Assembly (NCBI GenBank): GCA_035279405.1
Contig: DATEHU010000026.1
Location: forward strand, 320,147-384,146
Reading direction: 5' to 3'
Length of the DNA stretch: 64,000 nucleotides
DNA from: Gammaproteobacteria bacterium
GTDB taxonomy: Bacteria > Pseudomonadota > Gammaproteobacteria > Natronospirales > REEB76
A program made the translations under genes and the position numbers. The notes below the pieces were generated by a model. It saw nothing but the letters and a program-made list of their open reading frames with translations, searched no databases and was not told the DNA's origin. Shown one piece after another: positions 9,398-18,186 of this stretch; position 1 is the first letter of the stretch; each line of letters opens with the position of its first letter.

Positions 9398-11439
9398 GCT
9401 TTGGGTTCCCTGAGCGTAGATGCGGTCCAGCCGGCATCGGGTTGGAAACGCTCGCCGTACTGGGCCGCGAGTTTACCCAGTCGGGCCTTGAGACTTTCCA
9501 CACCCGCGGCGCGAATGTAATTGATCGGGCCGCCGCGAAACGGCGCGAAGCCGGTGCCGAAGATCACGCCGGCATCGAGCAGATCGGCGTCATCCACGAT
9601 GCCGGCGCGCAACGCGGCGACGGATTCGTTGAGCATCGGCAGGATCAGCCGGTCTTGCAGGTCGGCGGGTTGCGGCTGCGCCCGGCGTCTGTCTTTCAGG
9701 GGTTTTCCGTCCTGATAGCGGTAAAAACCCTCACCGGTCTTGCGGCCGAATTTTTTCTCATCCACGAGTTTGGTGAGGCTCTGCGGGATGGGTTTGCGGA
9801 ATACGCGAGCGAACTCTCGCGCCACGGACAGCGACACATCCAGGCCGACGGTGTCAGTGAGCTCGATCGGCCCCATGGGCATGCCGAAATCGAGCGCCGC
9901 CTGATCGATGGCCTCATAGGCAATGCCCTGGTCGGCGGCCAGCATGGCTTCCATGAGATAGGGCATGAGAATACGGTTAACGAGAAAGCCGGGGGAGCTT
10001 TTTACCGGTACCGCAAGCTTGTCTATCTGGCGGGTGAAGGACAGCGCTTTCTTGATTTCGTCCGGCGCGGTATCGGCCGCATGCACGACTTCGACCAGCG
10101 GCATCTGGGCAACCGGATTGAAAAAGTGCAGGCCCACCAGCCGTTGCGGGTTCTTGAGCACGGTGCGCAGCGTTTCCAGCGGAATGCTGGAAGTGTTGGT
10201 GGCCAGAATCGCGCCGGGTTTCATCCGGGCATCGAGCGTCTTGTAGAGCGTCTGCTTGGCTTCGACGTTTTCAAAAATCGCCTCAATGACGACATCGGCA
10301 TCCGCTGCGCCCGCGCCCGACACGTCCATCTTGAGGCGATTAGTCGCATTTTGAACGTCAATGCCTTTAAGCCGCTTCGCGAATAGCTTGCGGCCGCGCA
10401 GCAGTGCGGGTTGCACGTATTTCTCCTCGCGGTCCTGTAGCGTCACTTCAAAACCGCGCAGCGCGCACCATGCCGCGATGTCGCCGCCCATGGTGCCGGC
10501 GCCCACCACGTGCACGTGCTTGAGCGCGAGGTCGGATTTTTTGCCCAGGGACTTCAACCGGTCTTGCAGCAAAAATACGCGCACCAGATTGCGTGCGGTG
10601 TCGTTGACCATGAGCCGCGCGATGGAGTGCGCCTCCTGCACGTACATTTCATCCGTGCCGGCATATTTCTTCCACAGATCGATGATGGCGTAGGGCGCGG
10701 GGTAATGGTCGCGGCGTACCTTGGCCGCGACTTTCTTCACCAGCATGTTGGCGACCAGCGGCCGGAGCGGCGCAAACGCCAGCAATTTCTGGATTAAAGG
10801 CGGGCTGCTGTGCGTCGGCGCGCGCTGCACCATTTCACGCGCCGCTTGCCGGGCTGCGTCCGGTTTCACGAGGCGATCCAGCAATCCGATGTGCATGGCT
10901 TCGCCGCCGTGCACGTTGCGCCCGTTGAGCATGAAGCTCATCGCCGGCAACACGCCCACCAGACGCGTGGAGCGTACCGTGCCGCCGAAGCCCGGATGGA
11001 TGCCGAGTTTCACCTCCGGCAGGCCGAGACTCAGGCGTCCATCGTCGATGCCGACCCGATAGCGGCAGGCGAGCGCGAGTTCCAGCCCGCCGCCGAGTGC
11101 GAAGCCGTTGATCAGCGCCACGGTGGGGCAGGGCAGTTTCTCCAGTTGTTCGAGCACCAGTTGGCCGCGACGGATCATTTGAAAGGCGTCGTCCGGTGTC
11201 TTGAGTGCGGTGAATTCCTTGATGTCGGCGCCGGCGATGAAACCGCTGGTCTTCGCGGAATGAATCACCACGCCTCTGGGTGGCTTGGCGGCGAGTGTCT
11301 TGAGGTGTTCGCCGAGTTCCACCAGCACCTGACCGGACAGCACATTGGTGCCGCTGCCCGCCTTGTCGAAACACAGCCAGGCAATATCGTCGTGGTCAAG
11401 CTCGATGCGCCAATTGGGCGCCGGGGAGGGCGTGGGCAT
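9394..11439 (-). CDS. fadJ: Fused enoyl-CoA hydratase / 3-hydroxyacyl-CoA dehydrogenase (FadJ/FadB-like)
   Basis: Bifunctional beta-oxidation enzyme: hydrates 2-enoyl-CoA, then oxidises 3-hydroxyacyl-CoA with NAD. An N-terminal crotonase domain spans about 1-190, with the oxyanion-hole segment (SGFIAGADIKEF) and the two catalytic glutamates in GGGLELALACRYR (E120) and LPEVKLGIHPGFGG (E142). A Rossmann dehydrogenase follows, with GAGTMG at 313-318 and the catalytic His in LHFFNPV, then two C-terminal helical domains. I start at the ATG at 11439 (681 residues), which has GGAG six to seven bases upstream. No thiolase gene adjoins it, so FadJ-like rather than proven FadJ. Confidence 0.92.
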   Translation of the reverse strand: MPTPSPAPNWRIELDHDDIAWLCFDKAGSGTNVLSGQVLVELGEHLKTLAAKPPRGVVIHSAKTSGFIAGADIKEFTALKTPDDAFQMIRRGQLVLEQLEKLPCPTVALINGFALGGGLELALACRYRVGIDDGRLSLGLPEVKLGIHPGFGGTVRSTRLVGVLPAMSFMLNGRNVHGGEAMHIGLLDRLVKPDAARQAAREMVQRAPTHSSPPLIQKLLAFAPLRPLVANMLVKKVAAKVRRDHYPAPYAIIDLWKKYAGTDEMYVQEAHSIARLMVNDTARNLVRVFLLQDRLKSLGKKSDLALKHVHVVGAGTMGGDIAAWCALRGFEVTLQDREEKYVQPALLRGRKLFAKRLKGIDVQNATNRLKMDVSGAGAADADVVIEAIFENVEAKQTLYKTLDARMKPGAILATNTSSIPLETLRTVLKNPQRLVGLHFFNPVAQMPLVEVVHAADTAPDEIKKALSFTRQIDKLAVPVKSSPGFLVNRILMPYLMEAMLAADQGIAYEAIDQAALDFGMPMGPIELTDTVGLDVSLSVAREFARVFRKPIPQSLTKLVDEKKFGRKTGEGFYRYQDGKPLKDRRRAQPQPADLQDRLILPMLNESVAALRAGIVDDADLLDAGVIFGTGFAPFRGGPINYIRAAGVESLKARLGKLAAQYGERFQPDAGWTASTLREPKA

Positions 11440-11538
11440 GATGGACTCCGAGTTATCCGGCTGCAGAGTGCAGTCGTGGACCTGCATGGTCCTGATTGGA
11501 TGCTCCATGATAGAAAGGCGCGCGTCGCATCGCAACGT

Positions 11539-12144
11539 TCAGGCGGTTAAACCGCCGGCTTTTCCGAATCCGGGGAAGTGCGTGCCCGCGGGCACTTGCA
11601 ACAGACGTGCCCGGATTTCGCTGTCCTTGAGCGTCATGGCCTGAAACCGCGCGTCATCGCCGGCATTGCGCGTGCCACCCAGGACGCGCTCGATGTAATT
11701 GCGCGTATTGCGCTGCCGCAGGTGCGCGGCCCGGGTATACACGTCGAACCAGTCGCCGTCCGCGCGATCGCCGAAACGCCGGTGCGCATACTCGCGCAAC
11801 ACTTCCATGCGCAGGGCGTTGGCCGCCAAGTAAGCTCGAGCCTCCGCATCATTCTGCAGCACGCTATCCTGCTGCTGGCGCAGGCGCGCGCGCAACTCCT
11901 CCGGCAGGTTGAGGATCTCGCTGTTCAGCACCTGGCGGTCGAGACTGTCCATGAGTTCGCAGCGCAAGGCTTGCAAGGGCTGCGCACCGGCGTGCAAGCG
12001 GCCTTCAATCTCGATGAGATTGGCATGTACCGCCTGCAGCGCAGTCGCATCCAGCTTGCTCGCGGCAGCCAGCGGGTCCCAGACCGACTGCAGTGTCACC
12101 TTGCGGCGCCGGTCGCGGCGCAGACCGAGCCAGTCGCGCCACAT
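11539..12144 (-). CDS. Unrecognised highly charged helical protein
   Basis: I do not recognise this 201-residue protein. It is rich in Arg, Glu, Gln and Leu, with long predicted helices (for example PEELRARLRQQQDSV and MEVLREYAHRRFGDR) and no signal peptide or membrane segment. It starts with the ATG at 12144, whose last bases overlap the upstream phosphatase/nuclease gene stop (TGATG), so the two are probably translationally coupled. Codon use and GC match the neighbours, arguing for a resident gene. Function unknown. Confidence 0.7.
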   Translation of the reverse strand: MWRDWLGLRRDRRRKVTLQSVWDPLAAASKLDATALQAVHANLIEIEGRLHAGAQPLQALRCELMDSLDRQVLNSEILNLPEELRARLRQQQDSVLQNDAEARAYLAANALRMEVLREYAHRRFGDRADGDWFDVYTRAAHLRQRNTRNYIERVLGGTRNAGDDARFQAMTLKDSEIRARLLQVPAGTHFPGFGKAGGLTA

Positions 12145-12890
12145 CAAGCCGCTGTCTCCAGCTCGAAATCAAACACTAACGGCAGGTGATCGGAGAGTTG
12201 CACGTTGGGGATGTCGAAGGCCAGCTTGCGTACTCCCTGACTGTAGAGAATGAAGTCCAGTTGCCGGTACGGGTGCGAACTCGGCCAGGACGACTGGTTG
12301 CGCACGTTGGCGCTGTGCAATCCGGCGGCCGCGGCAAACAAGTCGATCTCCTCGCTGCCGGACAAGGTGTTGAAGTCACCGGCCACGATTACCGGTTTGC
12401 GCGAGCTGCGCACCAGGGAGACCAGATGGTGCATCTGATGCTGGCGATGCCGGTATCTGAGTGACAGATGCACCAGGAACAGACACAGCCCGGTCATTTC
12501 CAGCTCGATGATCAACCGCTTGATGCCGAGATCGAAGTAGTGAAAGCGCTGGATGGCGTCGGTCTGGCGCGTAAGGAAAGCATTGCCCTGCTTGCGCACG
12601 ATCGGAAGATACTGGTTGATCGAGCCGCGTGCGTATTTGTTGTGATACGCGGGCACCAGGCCGGTGGCATTGGCAATGACCTCGGCCTGATTGTGGGTGG
12701 CGGCGCGCACCGAGCCCATGTCCACTTCGATCAATCCGGCGATGTCCGGGTGCGTGGACTCGATGAATTCGACGATGCGTCCGAGATTACGGCCGGTAGC
12801 GCGCACGTAGCCGCCGATTCCGGGCAGCGGAAAATTGAACGCCGGACCATGACCGGCGCCGTAGCGGAGGTTATACAGCAGCAGACGCAC
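12144..12890 (-). CDS. Endonuclease/exonuclease/phosphatase (EEP) family protein
   Basis: Metal-dependent phosphoesterase fold; members cleave DNA, inositol phosphates or sphingomyelin, so the substrate is open. The 248-residue protein shows the EEP motifs in order: N-terminal MRLLLYNLRYG, metal ligand LIEVD near 53-57, HLSLR, the VAGDFNT motif near 171-177, YRQLDFIL and the C-terminal SDHLPL. No signal peptide. Its neighbour across an 86-bp divergent gap is a phospholipase D-type cardiolipin synthase; EEP genes often sit beside such enzymes, which suggests, but does not prove, a membrane-lipid role. Confidence 0.87.
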   Translation of the reverse strand: MRLLLYNLRYGAGHGPAFNFPLPGIGGYVRATGRNLGRIVEFIESTHPDIAGLIEVDMGSVRAATHNQAEVIANATGLVPAYHNKYARGSINQYLPIVRKQGNAFLTRQTDAIQRFHYFDLGIKRLIIELEMTGLCLFLVHLSLRYRHRQHQMHHLVSLVRSSRKPVIVAGDFNTLSGSEEIDLFAAAAGLHSANVRNQSSWPSSHPYRQLDFILYSQGVRKLAFDIPNVQLSDHLPLVFDFELETAA

Positions 12891-12976
12891 GCAAGTGTCA
12901 GACTTGAACCGTGACCGGTCGGCGACCGGACTGGCATACTTGCAACACTATAACAGCCTGATGATGCGGCGGGGAA

Positions 12977-14083
12977 ATGCAGAAGCACACTCTGGAACGG
13001 CCGCTGGCGCCCGGCGTCGCAGTTCCACCGTTGCGCCTGTTCATTGAAGGCGACGAGCTCTACGCGGCGATGCTCGCAGCCATCGGGCGTGCGCGCCATT
13101 CCATCAAGCTGGAAAGTTACATCTTTGCGGACGACGAAATCGGCCGGCAATTTGCCGCCGCACTTGGTGCGCGCGCCCGCGCGGGCTTGCAGGTGCTGCT
13201 GCACATAGACGCCGCCGGCTCGCTGTTCTGGGGCTCGCACCGGCTGGCCAAAGCGTTGCGTCGCGACGGAGTGCACGTGCGCTGGTTTCATCGCTGGAGC
13301 TGGCGCCACCCATCCCGCTACAATCGCCGCAATCACCGCAAGCTTCTAGTGGTGGACGGGCGCAGCGGTTTTCTCGGCGGATTCAATATCCATCGCGAGA
13401 ATTCGCGCACGCTGTACGGCGAGCGCCGCTGGCGCGACACGCACGTGGAAGTGCAGGGTGCCGCGGCGCATAACCTGCAAATCATGTTCGACGCGTTCTG
13501 GCGCGGCCAGCGATTGCGCTCGCCCGTGCTGCGTGCGCCGCAGGCGACGCTCATCACCAACCGTGCGCACCATGGCCGACGGGTGCTGCGCGCGCTGTAC
13601 GCCCTGCGCGCCGACCTTGCGCTGCGGCGCGTGTGGCTCAGCACTCCCTACTTCGTGCCCGATCGGCGTACCCAGCGTGCGTTGTGCAATGCCGCGCACC
13701 GTGGCGTGGATGTATGCGTGCTGGTGCCGCGCAAGAGCGATGTACGCATAGCACAATGGGCCGCGCGTGCCGCGTATGCGGGACTGCTGAATGCAGGTGT
13801 GAAAATCTACAAATATCAGCCGCGCATGCTGCATGCCAAGACCGTGGTCGTGGACGGCCAGTGGGGGAGTGTGGGCACCGCCAACATCGATTACCGCAGT
13901 TTCTTTCTGAACTATGAATTAGTCCTGACCGCGCGCCAGCCGCCGTTTGTGGCGGAGCTTGAGGCTCAATTTCTGGACGATTTGGCGCAGGCGGAAGCGG
14001 TGTATCCGGGGCGCTGGGCCCAACGCGGCTGGCTCGGGCGGGTGCTGGAATTGATTGGCTGGCTTGCCCGCCGGTGGCTGTGA
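12977..14083 (+). CDS. clsB: Cardiolipin synthase B-like phospholipase D family enzyme
   Basis: PLD-superfamily transferase likely making cardiolipin or another phospholipid from phosphatidyl donors. Two HKD motifs are intact: H120-x-K122-x4-D127 (NHRKLLVVDG) and a second near 285-293 (LHAKTVVVDG). Unlike ClsA, it lacks the two N-terminal membrane helices, and its 368 residues fit the ClsB (YbhO) type. Many arginines suggest peripheral membrane binding. It is divergent from the EEP-family gene across 86 bp, the pairing known for E. coli clsB with ybhP; that pairing strengthens the ClsB assignment. Confidence 0.88.
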   Translation: MQKHTLERPLAPGVAVPPLRLFIEGDELYAAMLAAIGRARHSIKLESYIFADDEIGRQFAAALGARARAGLQVLLHIDAAGSLFWGSHRLAKALRRDGVHVRWFHRWSWRHPSRYNRRNHRKLLVVDGRSGFLGGFNIHRENSRTLYGERRWRDTHVEVQGAAAHNLQIMFDAFWRGQRLRSPVLRAPQATLITNRAHHGRRVLRALYALRADLALRRVWLSTPYFVPDRRTQRALCNAAHRGVDVCVLVPRKSDVRIAQWAARAAYAGLLNAGVKIYKYQPRMLHAKTVVVDGQWGSVGTANIDYRSFFLNYELVLTARQPPFVAELEAQFLDDLAQAEAVYPGRWAQRGWLGRVLELIGWLARRWL

Positions 14084-14394
14084 AACCGCGCGCGTGTCCT
14101 GTGTGCGTGTCACATGAACGTGTGTGCTGTGTCCCACGGTTAGCGATTCTCTACGAGCAGTCGCATGTCCAATTGCGGCCGTCGACACACCGCTAAGGAA
14201 TTAATCTGATGCTTTATGAGCCAATTGCAAGACATTGATATAGCGCATGCTTTACAGCACAGAAATTCTGTATCTGATTGGATGTGAGGTTCAGGCTCTG
14301 CGGCGACCGGTGTGGCGCGTGGTACAGTGAACATCGACTCGCAATTTGTCTTTCCGCTGTTCCAAACACAGGCACAGCACTCGCAGGAATAATT
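14084..14394. other. 311-bp intergenic region
   Basis: No gene seen. It contains several short palindromes, including CAGAAATTCTG near 14260-14270, and AT-rich patches about 150 bp before the Rieske gene that could hold its promoter. I see no box pair good enough to call. The 3' side carries AGGA at about 14385-14388, the ribosome site of the next gene. Confidence 0.4.
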
Positions 14395-15930
14395 ATGTCG
14401 AATACTACCGATTCCGGGCCGGACTTTACGGCGGGCGTGTCCATTGCCGAAATTCCAGAAGGCCGATCGCTCCTGGGTCATGTCGGCAAAGATGCCGTGA
14501 TTTTGACGCGCCAAGGCAGCGAGATTTTCGCGACTGGCGCTGTGTGCACGCATTATCACGGACCCCTGGCCAAGGGGCTGGTGGTGGGCGATACGGTGCA
14601 CTGCCCCTGGCATCACGCGTGTTTCAGCCTGCGGAACGGCGAAGTCCTGTCACCGCCCGGACTCAACCCCATCCCGTGCTGGCGCGTCGAACAGAGCGAC
14701 GGCAAGGTGTTCGTGCGCGACAAGCAGCCGCTGGCGCAACGCACACGCCGGCCGAAGCCGGGTAAGCCCGTAAATCCCGATTCCGTGGTGATTGTCGGCG
14801 GCGGGGCCGCAGGTGAAGCCGCGGCCACCACGCTGCGGTTCTGCGGTTACGACCGGCCGATTACCATCCTGAGTGCCGAGGACGGCCTGCCGCCGGACCG
14901 GCCGAATCTGTCCAAGGATTACCTCGCGGGCACGGCGCCGGAAGCCTGGGTGCCGGTGCGCGGGGAAAACCATTACCGCGACCACGACATCCGTCTGCTC
15001 AACCAGACCCAGGTCACGGCGCTCGATCCCAAGCGTAAAACCCTGCGCACGCAGGATGGTCGTGAGTTCAACTATGGCGCACTGCTGCTCGCTACCGGCG
15101 CCGAGCCTATCCGCCTGAAAATTCCCGGCGCCGACTCGCCACGGCTGCACTATGTACGCAGCGTGGCCGACAGCCGCGGCATCATTCGTGCGGTGGAGCA
15201 GGGCGCGCGGCGTGCGCTGGTGATCGGCGCGAGCTTCATCGGCCTGGAAGTTGCAGCATCGCTGCGCGCCCGCAAGCTCGAGGTGCACGTGGTGGCGCCG
15301 GAGCTGCACCTCATGGAGCGCGTATTCGGCACCGCGCTGGGCGATTTCATTCTGGGTCTGCACGAATCCAAGGGCGTGGTGTTCCATCTAGGCCGCACGG
15401 TCTCCGCCATCGGTGAGCACGGGGTAACACTCAGCACTGGCGAAATTCTGGAAACCGATCTGATCGTGGCCGGCATCGGCGTACGGCCGGTGACTGCGTT
15501 GGCGGAACAGGCCGGTCTCAAGATTGAACGCGGCGTGGTGGTGGATGAATACCTGCGCACCCATGCGCCCGAGGTGTTCGCCGCGGGCGACATCGCGCGC
15601 TGGCCAGATCCGCACAGTCAGCAGAGCATCCGCGTGGAGCATTGGGCGGTAGCCCAGCACCAGGGGCAGGTGGCGGCGCGCAACATGCTCGGTTATGCAG
15701 AACGCTACACGGCCGTACCGTTTTTCTGGAGCCAGCACTACGACGTGAGCTTCAACTACGTGGGGCACGCAGAGAGCTGGGATCGCATCGAGCTGGAGGG
15801 CAATCTGGCCAAATTCGATTGCGCCGTGACCTACTTTCAGGGCACGCGCACGCTGGCACTCGCCACCTTGTGGCGCGACCGCCAGAGTCTCGAGTGGGAA
15901 GCCCGCATGCAAGCGGGCGTTGCCAGCTGA
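14395..15930 (+). CDS. Rieske 2Fe-2S / FAD-NAD(P) oxidoreductase fusion (AIFM3/ferredoxin reductase-like)
   Basis: Single-chain redox protein of 511 residues. An N-terminal Rieske domain (about 10-110) has both cluster ligand pairs: C51-T-H53 (CTHYHGPL) and C70-P-W-H73. A pyridine nucleotide-disulfide reductase module follows, with the FAD dinucleotide motif GGGAAGEAAATTLR near 132-145, the NAD motif VIGASFIGLEVA near 275-286, the FAD-contact motif VFAAGDIARW and a C-terminal reductase domain. The same architecture occurs in mitochondrial AIFM3 and bacterial rubredoxin/ferredoxin reductases. The start at 14395 has AGGA seven bases upstream. Physiological electron acceptor unknown. Confidence 0.9.
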   Translation: MSNTTDSGPDFTAGVSIAEIPEGRSLLGHVGKDAVILTRQGSEIFATGAVCTHYHGPLAKGLVVGDTVHCPWHHACFSLRNGEVLSPPGLNPIPCWRVEQSDGKVFVRDKQPLAQRTRRPKPGKPVNPDSVVIVGGGAAGEAAATTLRFCGYDRPITILSAEDGLPPDRPNLSKDYLAGTAPEAWVPVRGENHYRDHDIRLLNQTQVTALDPKRKTLRTQDGREFNYGALLLATGAEPIRLKIPGADSPRLHYVRSVADSRGIIRAVEQGARRALVIGASFIGLEVAASLRARKLEVHVVAPELHLMERVFGTALGDFILGLHESKGVVFHLGRTVSAIGEHGVTLSTGEILETDLIVAGIGVRPVTALAEQAGLKIERGVVVDEYLRTHAPEVFAAGDIARWPDPHSQQSIRVEHWAVAQHQGQVAARNMLGYAERYTAVPFFWSQHYDVSFNYVGHAESWDRIELEGNLAKFDCAVTYFQGTRTLALATLWRDRQSLEWEARMQAGVAS

Positions 15931-16026
15931 TATCCATGCGGGTAGCGGGTACACGCGTGACGCGCTAACATTTGACGCGCAAAAATATCCGTGAATTTCC
16001 GCTGCCATCCCCGTTTGGAGAAACCC

Positions 16027-18186
16027 ATGCTTCGTTCACTGCCAAAGATGCTCGGAGTGCCATGCGTCGCCGCGCTGCTCGCGTTTGTCTGTGTCGGCAC
16101 ATACGCCCAGCCGGCGGCACAGAACTTCAGCATGGAACAGGTGCTGGGCTATCCGTATCCCGGCAACCTGGTGTCTTCTCCCAACGGCAACGTGATTGCC
16201 TGGGTGCTGGACCAGCGGGGGGTGCGCAACATCTGGGCCGCGTTTGGTCCGAACTACCAGCCGAAGCTGGTGACGCACTACGAAAACGATGACGGCCAGG
16301 AACTCAGCAACTTGAGCATTTCCACTGACGGCCAATACCTGGTGTATGTGCGCGGCGGAGATCACGACGCCAACTGGCCGGAATTTCCGCCACCCGATCC
16401 AGCCTCGAGCCCGGTGGAGCCGAAGATGCAGGTGTGGTCCGTGTCCCTGACCACCGGGGAGCCACGAGTGCTGGCCGAGGGCGATGCGCCGGCGATTTCG
16501 CCCGACGGCAAACGCGTGGCCTTCATCCACCAGCCGGACAACAGCGTGTGGTGGGTACCGATTGACGCCAGCCAGAAGGCCCAGCCGCTGTTCTTCGATC
16601 GCGGCAAGGATTCCGATCTGCAATGGTCACCCGACGGTAGCGCGTTGGCATTTGTCTCCGATCGCGGCGATCACGGTTTCATCGGCGTGTACCGCAACGA
16701 CGACACGCCCATCGAATATCTGGCACCTGCGACGGCCAACGATCTGGAACCGCGTTGGTCGCCGGATGGCACGCGTGTCGCGTTTCTGCGTACGCCCGGC
16801 ACTGGCGGTGCGCCGCAGTCCATTCTCGAATGGCATCCCGTGCCATGGTCCATCTGGGTGGCCAGCGTGCAGAGCGGGCAGGGGCGCGCCGTGTGGGACA
16901 GCCCGGATACGCTGCGCGCATCATTTCCGCAGGAAGGCGGTGATCCGGATCTGCACTGGGTGGCCGGCAACCAACTGGCGTTCCTCTGCGAAGCCGACAA
17001 CTGGCCGCATCTTTACGTGGTGTCGGCTAACGGCGGCAATGCGCGCCTGCTCACCGCCGGCAAATTCATGATCGAGGATCTGGCGGTGGCGCCCGACGGC
17101 AAATTTCTGGTGTATTCCGCCAACAGCGGCAGCACGCCGGGCGATAACGACCGCCGGCACCTGTTTCGCATCGCGGTGAGCGGCGGCGTTCCGCAAGCCG
17201 TAACCACCGGCACTCACAGTCAATGGAGCCCGGTGCTGACGAATGCCGGCAAGTCGCTCGCATTTGTGGACGCCGGCGCGCGCCAGCCGCCGCTGGTCAT
17301 GGCGGGTGCGGTTGACGCGCATCGCTGGCTTACGCTGGATCGCAACCAGATACCCGATGATTTTCCCGCCGACCAGTTGATCGCGCCCCAACCGGTGAGC
17401 TTCCGGTCGGCCGACGGTTGGCAGGTGCAGGGCCAGTTGTTTGAAAAACCGGGTGGTGCGGCCAGGAAACCGGCGATCATTTTCGTGCACGGCGGGCCAC
17501 CGCGGCAGATGCTGCTCACCTGGCACAACATGGACTATTACAGCAACAGCTATGCCGTGAACCAATACCTGGCCAACCACGGCTTCATCGTGCTGTCGGT
17601 GAATTACCGTCTGAGCATCGGCTACGGTCATGATTTCCATTACCCGGCGCATTGGGGACCCACCGGCGCGTCCGAGTACCAGGACGTGCTGGCGGGCGCA
17701 CGCTTTCTGCAGCGCGATGCACGCGTGGACGCGCGGCGCATCGGCATCTGGGGCGGATCCTACGGCGGTTATCTCACCGCGCTCGCCCTGGCGCGCAACT
17801 CCGACATCTTCAAGGCCGGCGTGGACTTTCACGGCGTGCATGATTGGTCGATGTTTGCCGACGACTGGTTCGGCAAACCCATGCAGCGCTACCAGATGCC
17901 GGACATGAAAGCGCTGATGAAAACCTTCTGGGAATCTTCACCGGATGCCGAAATTGCCAAATGGAAATCACCGGTGCTGCTGATCCAGGGCGACGACGAC
18001 CGCAACGTGCACTTCCACCAGATGGTGGATCTGGTGCGCCGCCTGCAATTGCAGCGTGTGCCGTATCAGGAAATCGTGATCCCCAATGAAATTCATGGCT
18101 TTCTGCGCTATCACTCCTGGCTCGAAGCTGACCAAGCCACGGCGGATTTTTTCGCACAGCAGTTTGCCGGCACCCACGGTAGCTGA
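16027..18186 (+). CDS. Secreted S9-family serine peptidase (DPP IV / acylaminoacyl-peptidase-like)
   Basis: Exported oligopeptidase. The ATG at 16027 has GGAG seven bases upstream and begins a signal peptide (MLRSLPKMLGVPCVAALLAF, cleavage near TYA|QPA). A beta-propeller of WD/PD40-type repeats covers about 40-420 (SPDGKRVAFI, SPDGTRVAFL, APDGKFLVYS). The alpha/beta-hydrolase domain has the nucleophile Ser578 in GGSYGGY, the acid in QGDDDRN near 658 and His690 in NEIHGF. 719 residues. Its stop overlaps the following dehydrogenase start by one base. Prolyl specificity is likely but not provable. Confidence 0.9.
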   Translation: MLRSLPKMLGVPCVAALLAFVCVGTYAQPAAQNFSMEQVLGYPYPGNLVSSPNGNVIAWVLDQRGVRNIWAAFGPNYQPKLVTHYENDDGQELSNLSISTDGQYLVYVRGGDHDANWPEFPPPDPASSPVEPKMQVWSVSLTTGEPRVLAEGDAPAISPDGKRVAFIHQPDNSVWWVPIDASQKAQPLFFDRGKDSDLQWSPDGSALAFVSDRGDHGFIGVYRNDDTPIEYLAPATANDLEPRWSPDGTRVAFLRTPGTGGAPQSILEWHPVPWSIWVASVQSGQGRAVWDSPDTLRASFPQEGGDPDLHWVAGNQLAFLCEADNWPHLYVVSANGGNARLLTAGKFMIEDLAVAPDGKFLVYSANSGSTPGDNDRRHLFRIAVSGGVPQAVTTGTHSQWSPVLTNAGKSLAFVDAGARQPPLVMAGAVDAHRWLTLDRNQIPDDFPADQLIAPQPVSFRSADGWQVQGQLFEKPGGAARKPAIIFVHGGPPRQMLLTWHNMDYYSNSYAVNQYLANHGFIVLSVNYRLSIGYGHDFHYPAHWGPTGASEYQDVLAGARFLQRDARVDARRIGIWGGSYGGYLTALALARNSDIFKAGVDFHGVHDWSMFADDWFGKPMQRYQMPDMKALMKTFWESSPDAEIAKWKSPVLLIQGDDDRNVHFHQMVDLVRRLQLQRVPYQEIVIPNEIHGFLRYHSWLEADQATADFFAQQFAGTHGS

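Noticed and set aside
9349..10386. Long plus-strand frame opposite the fused beta-oxidation gene
   Set aside because: Antisense shadow; the minus strand encodes intact crotonase and dehydrogenase motifs throughout.
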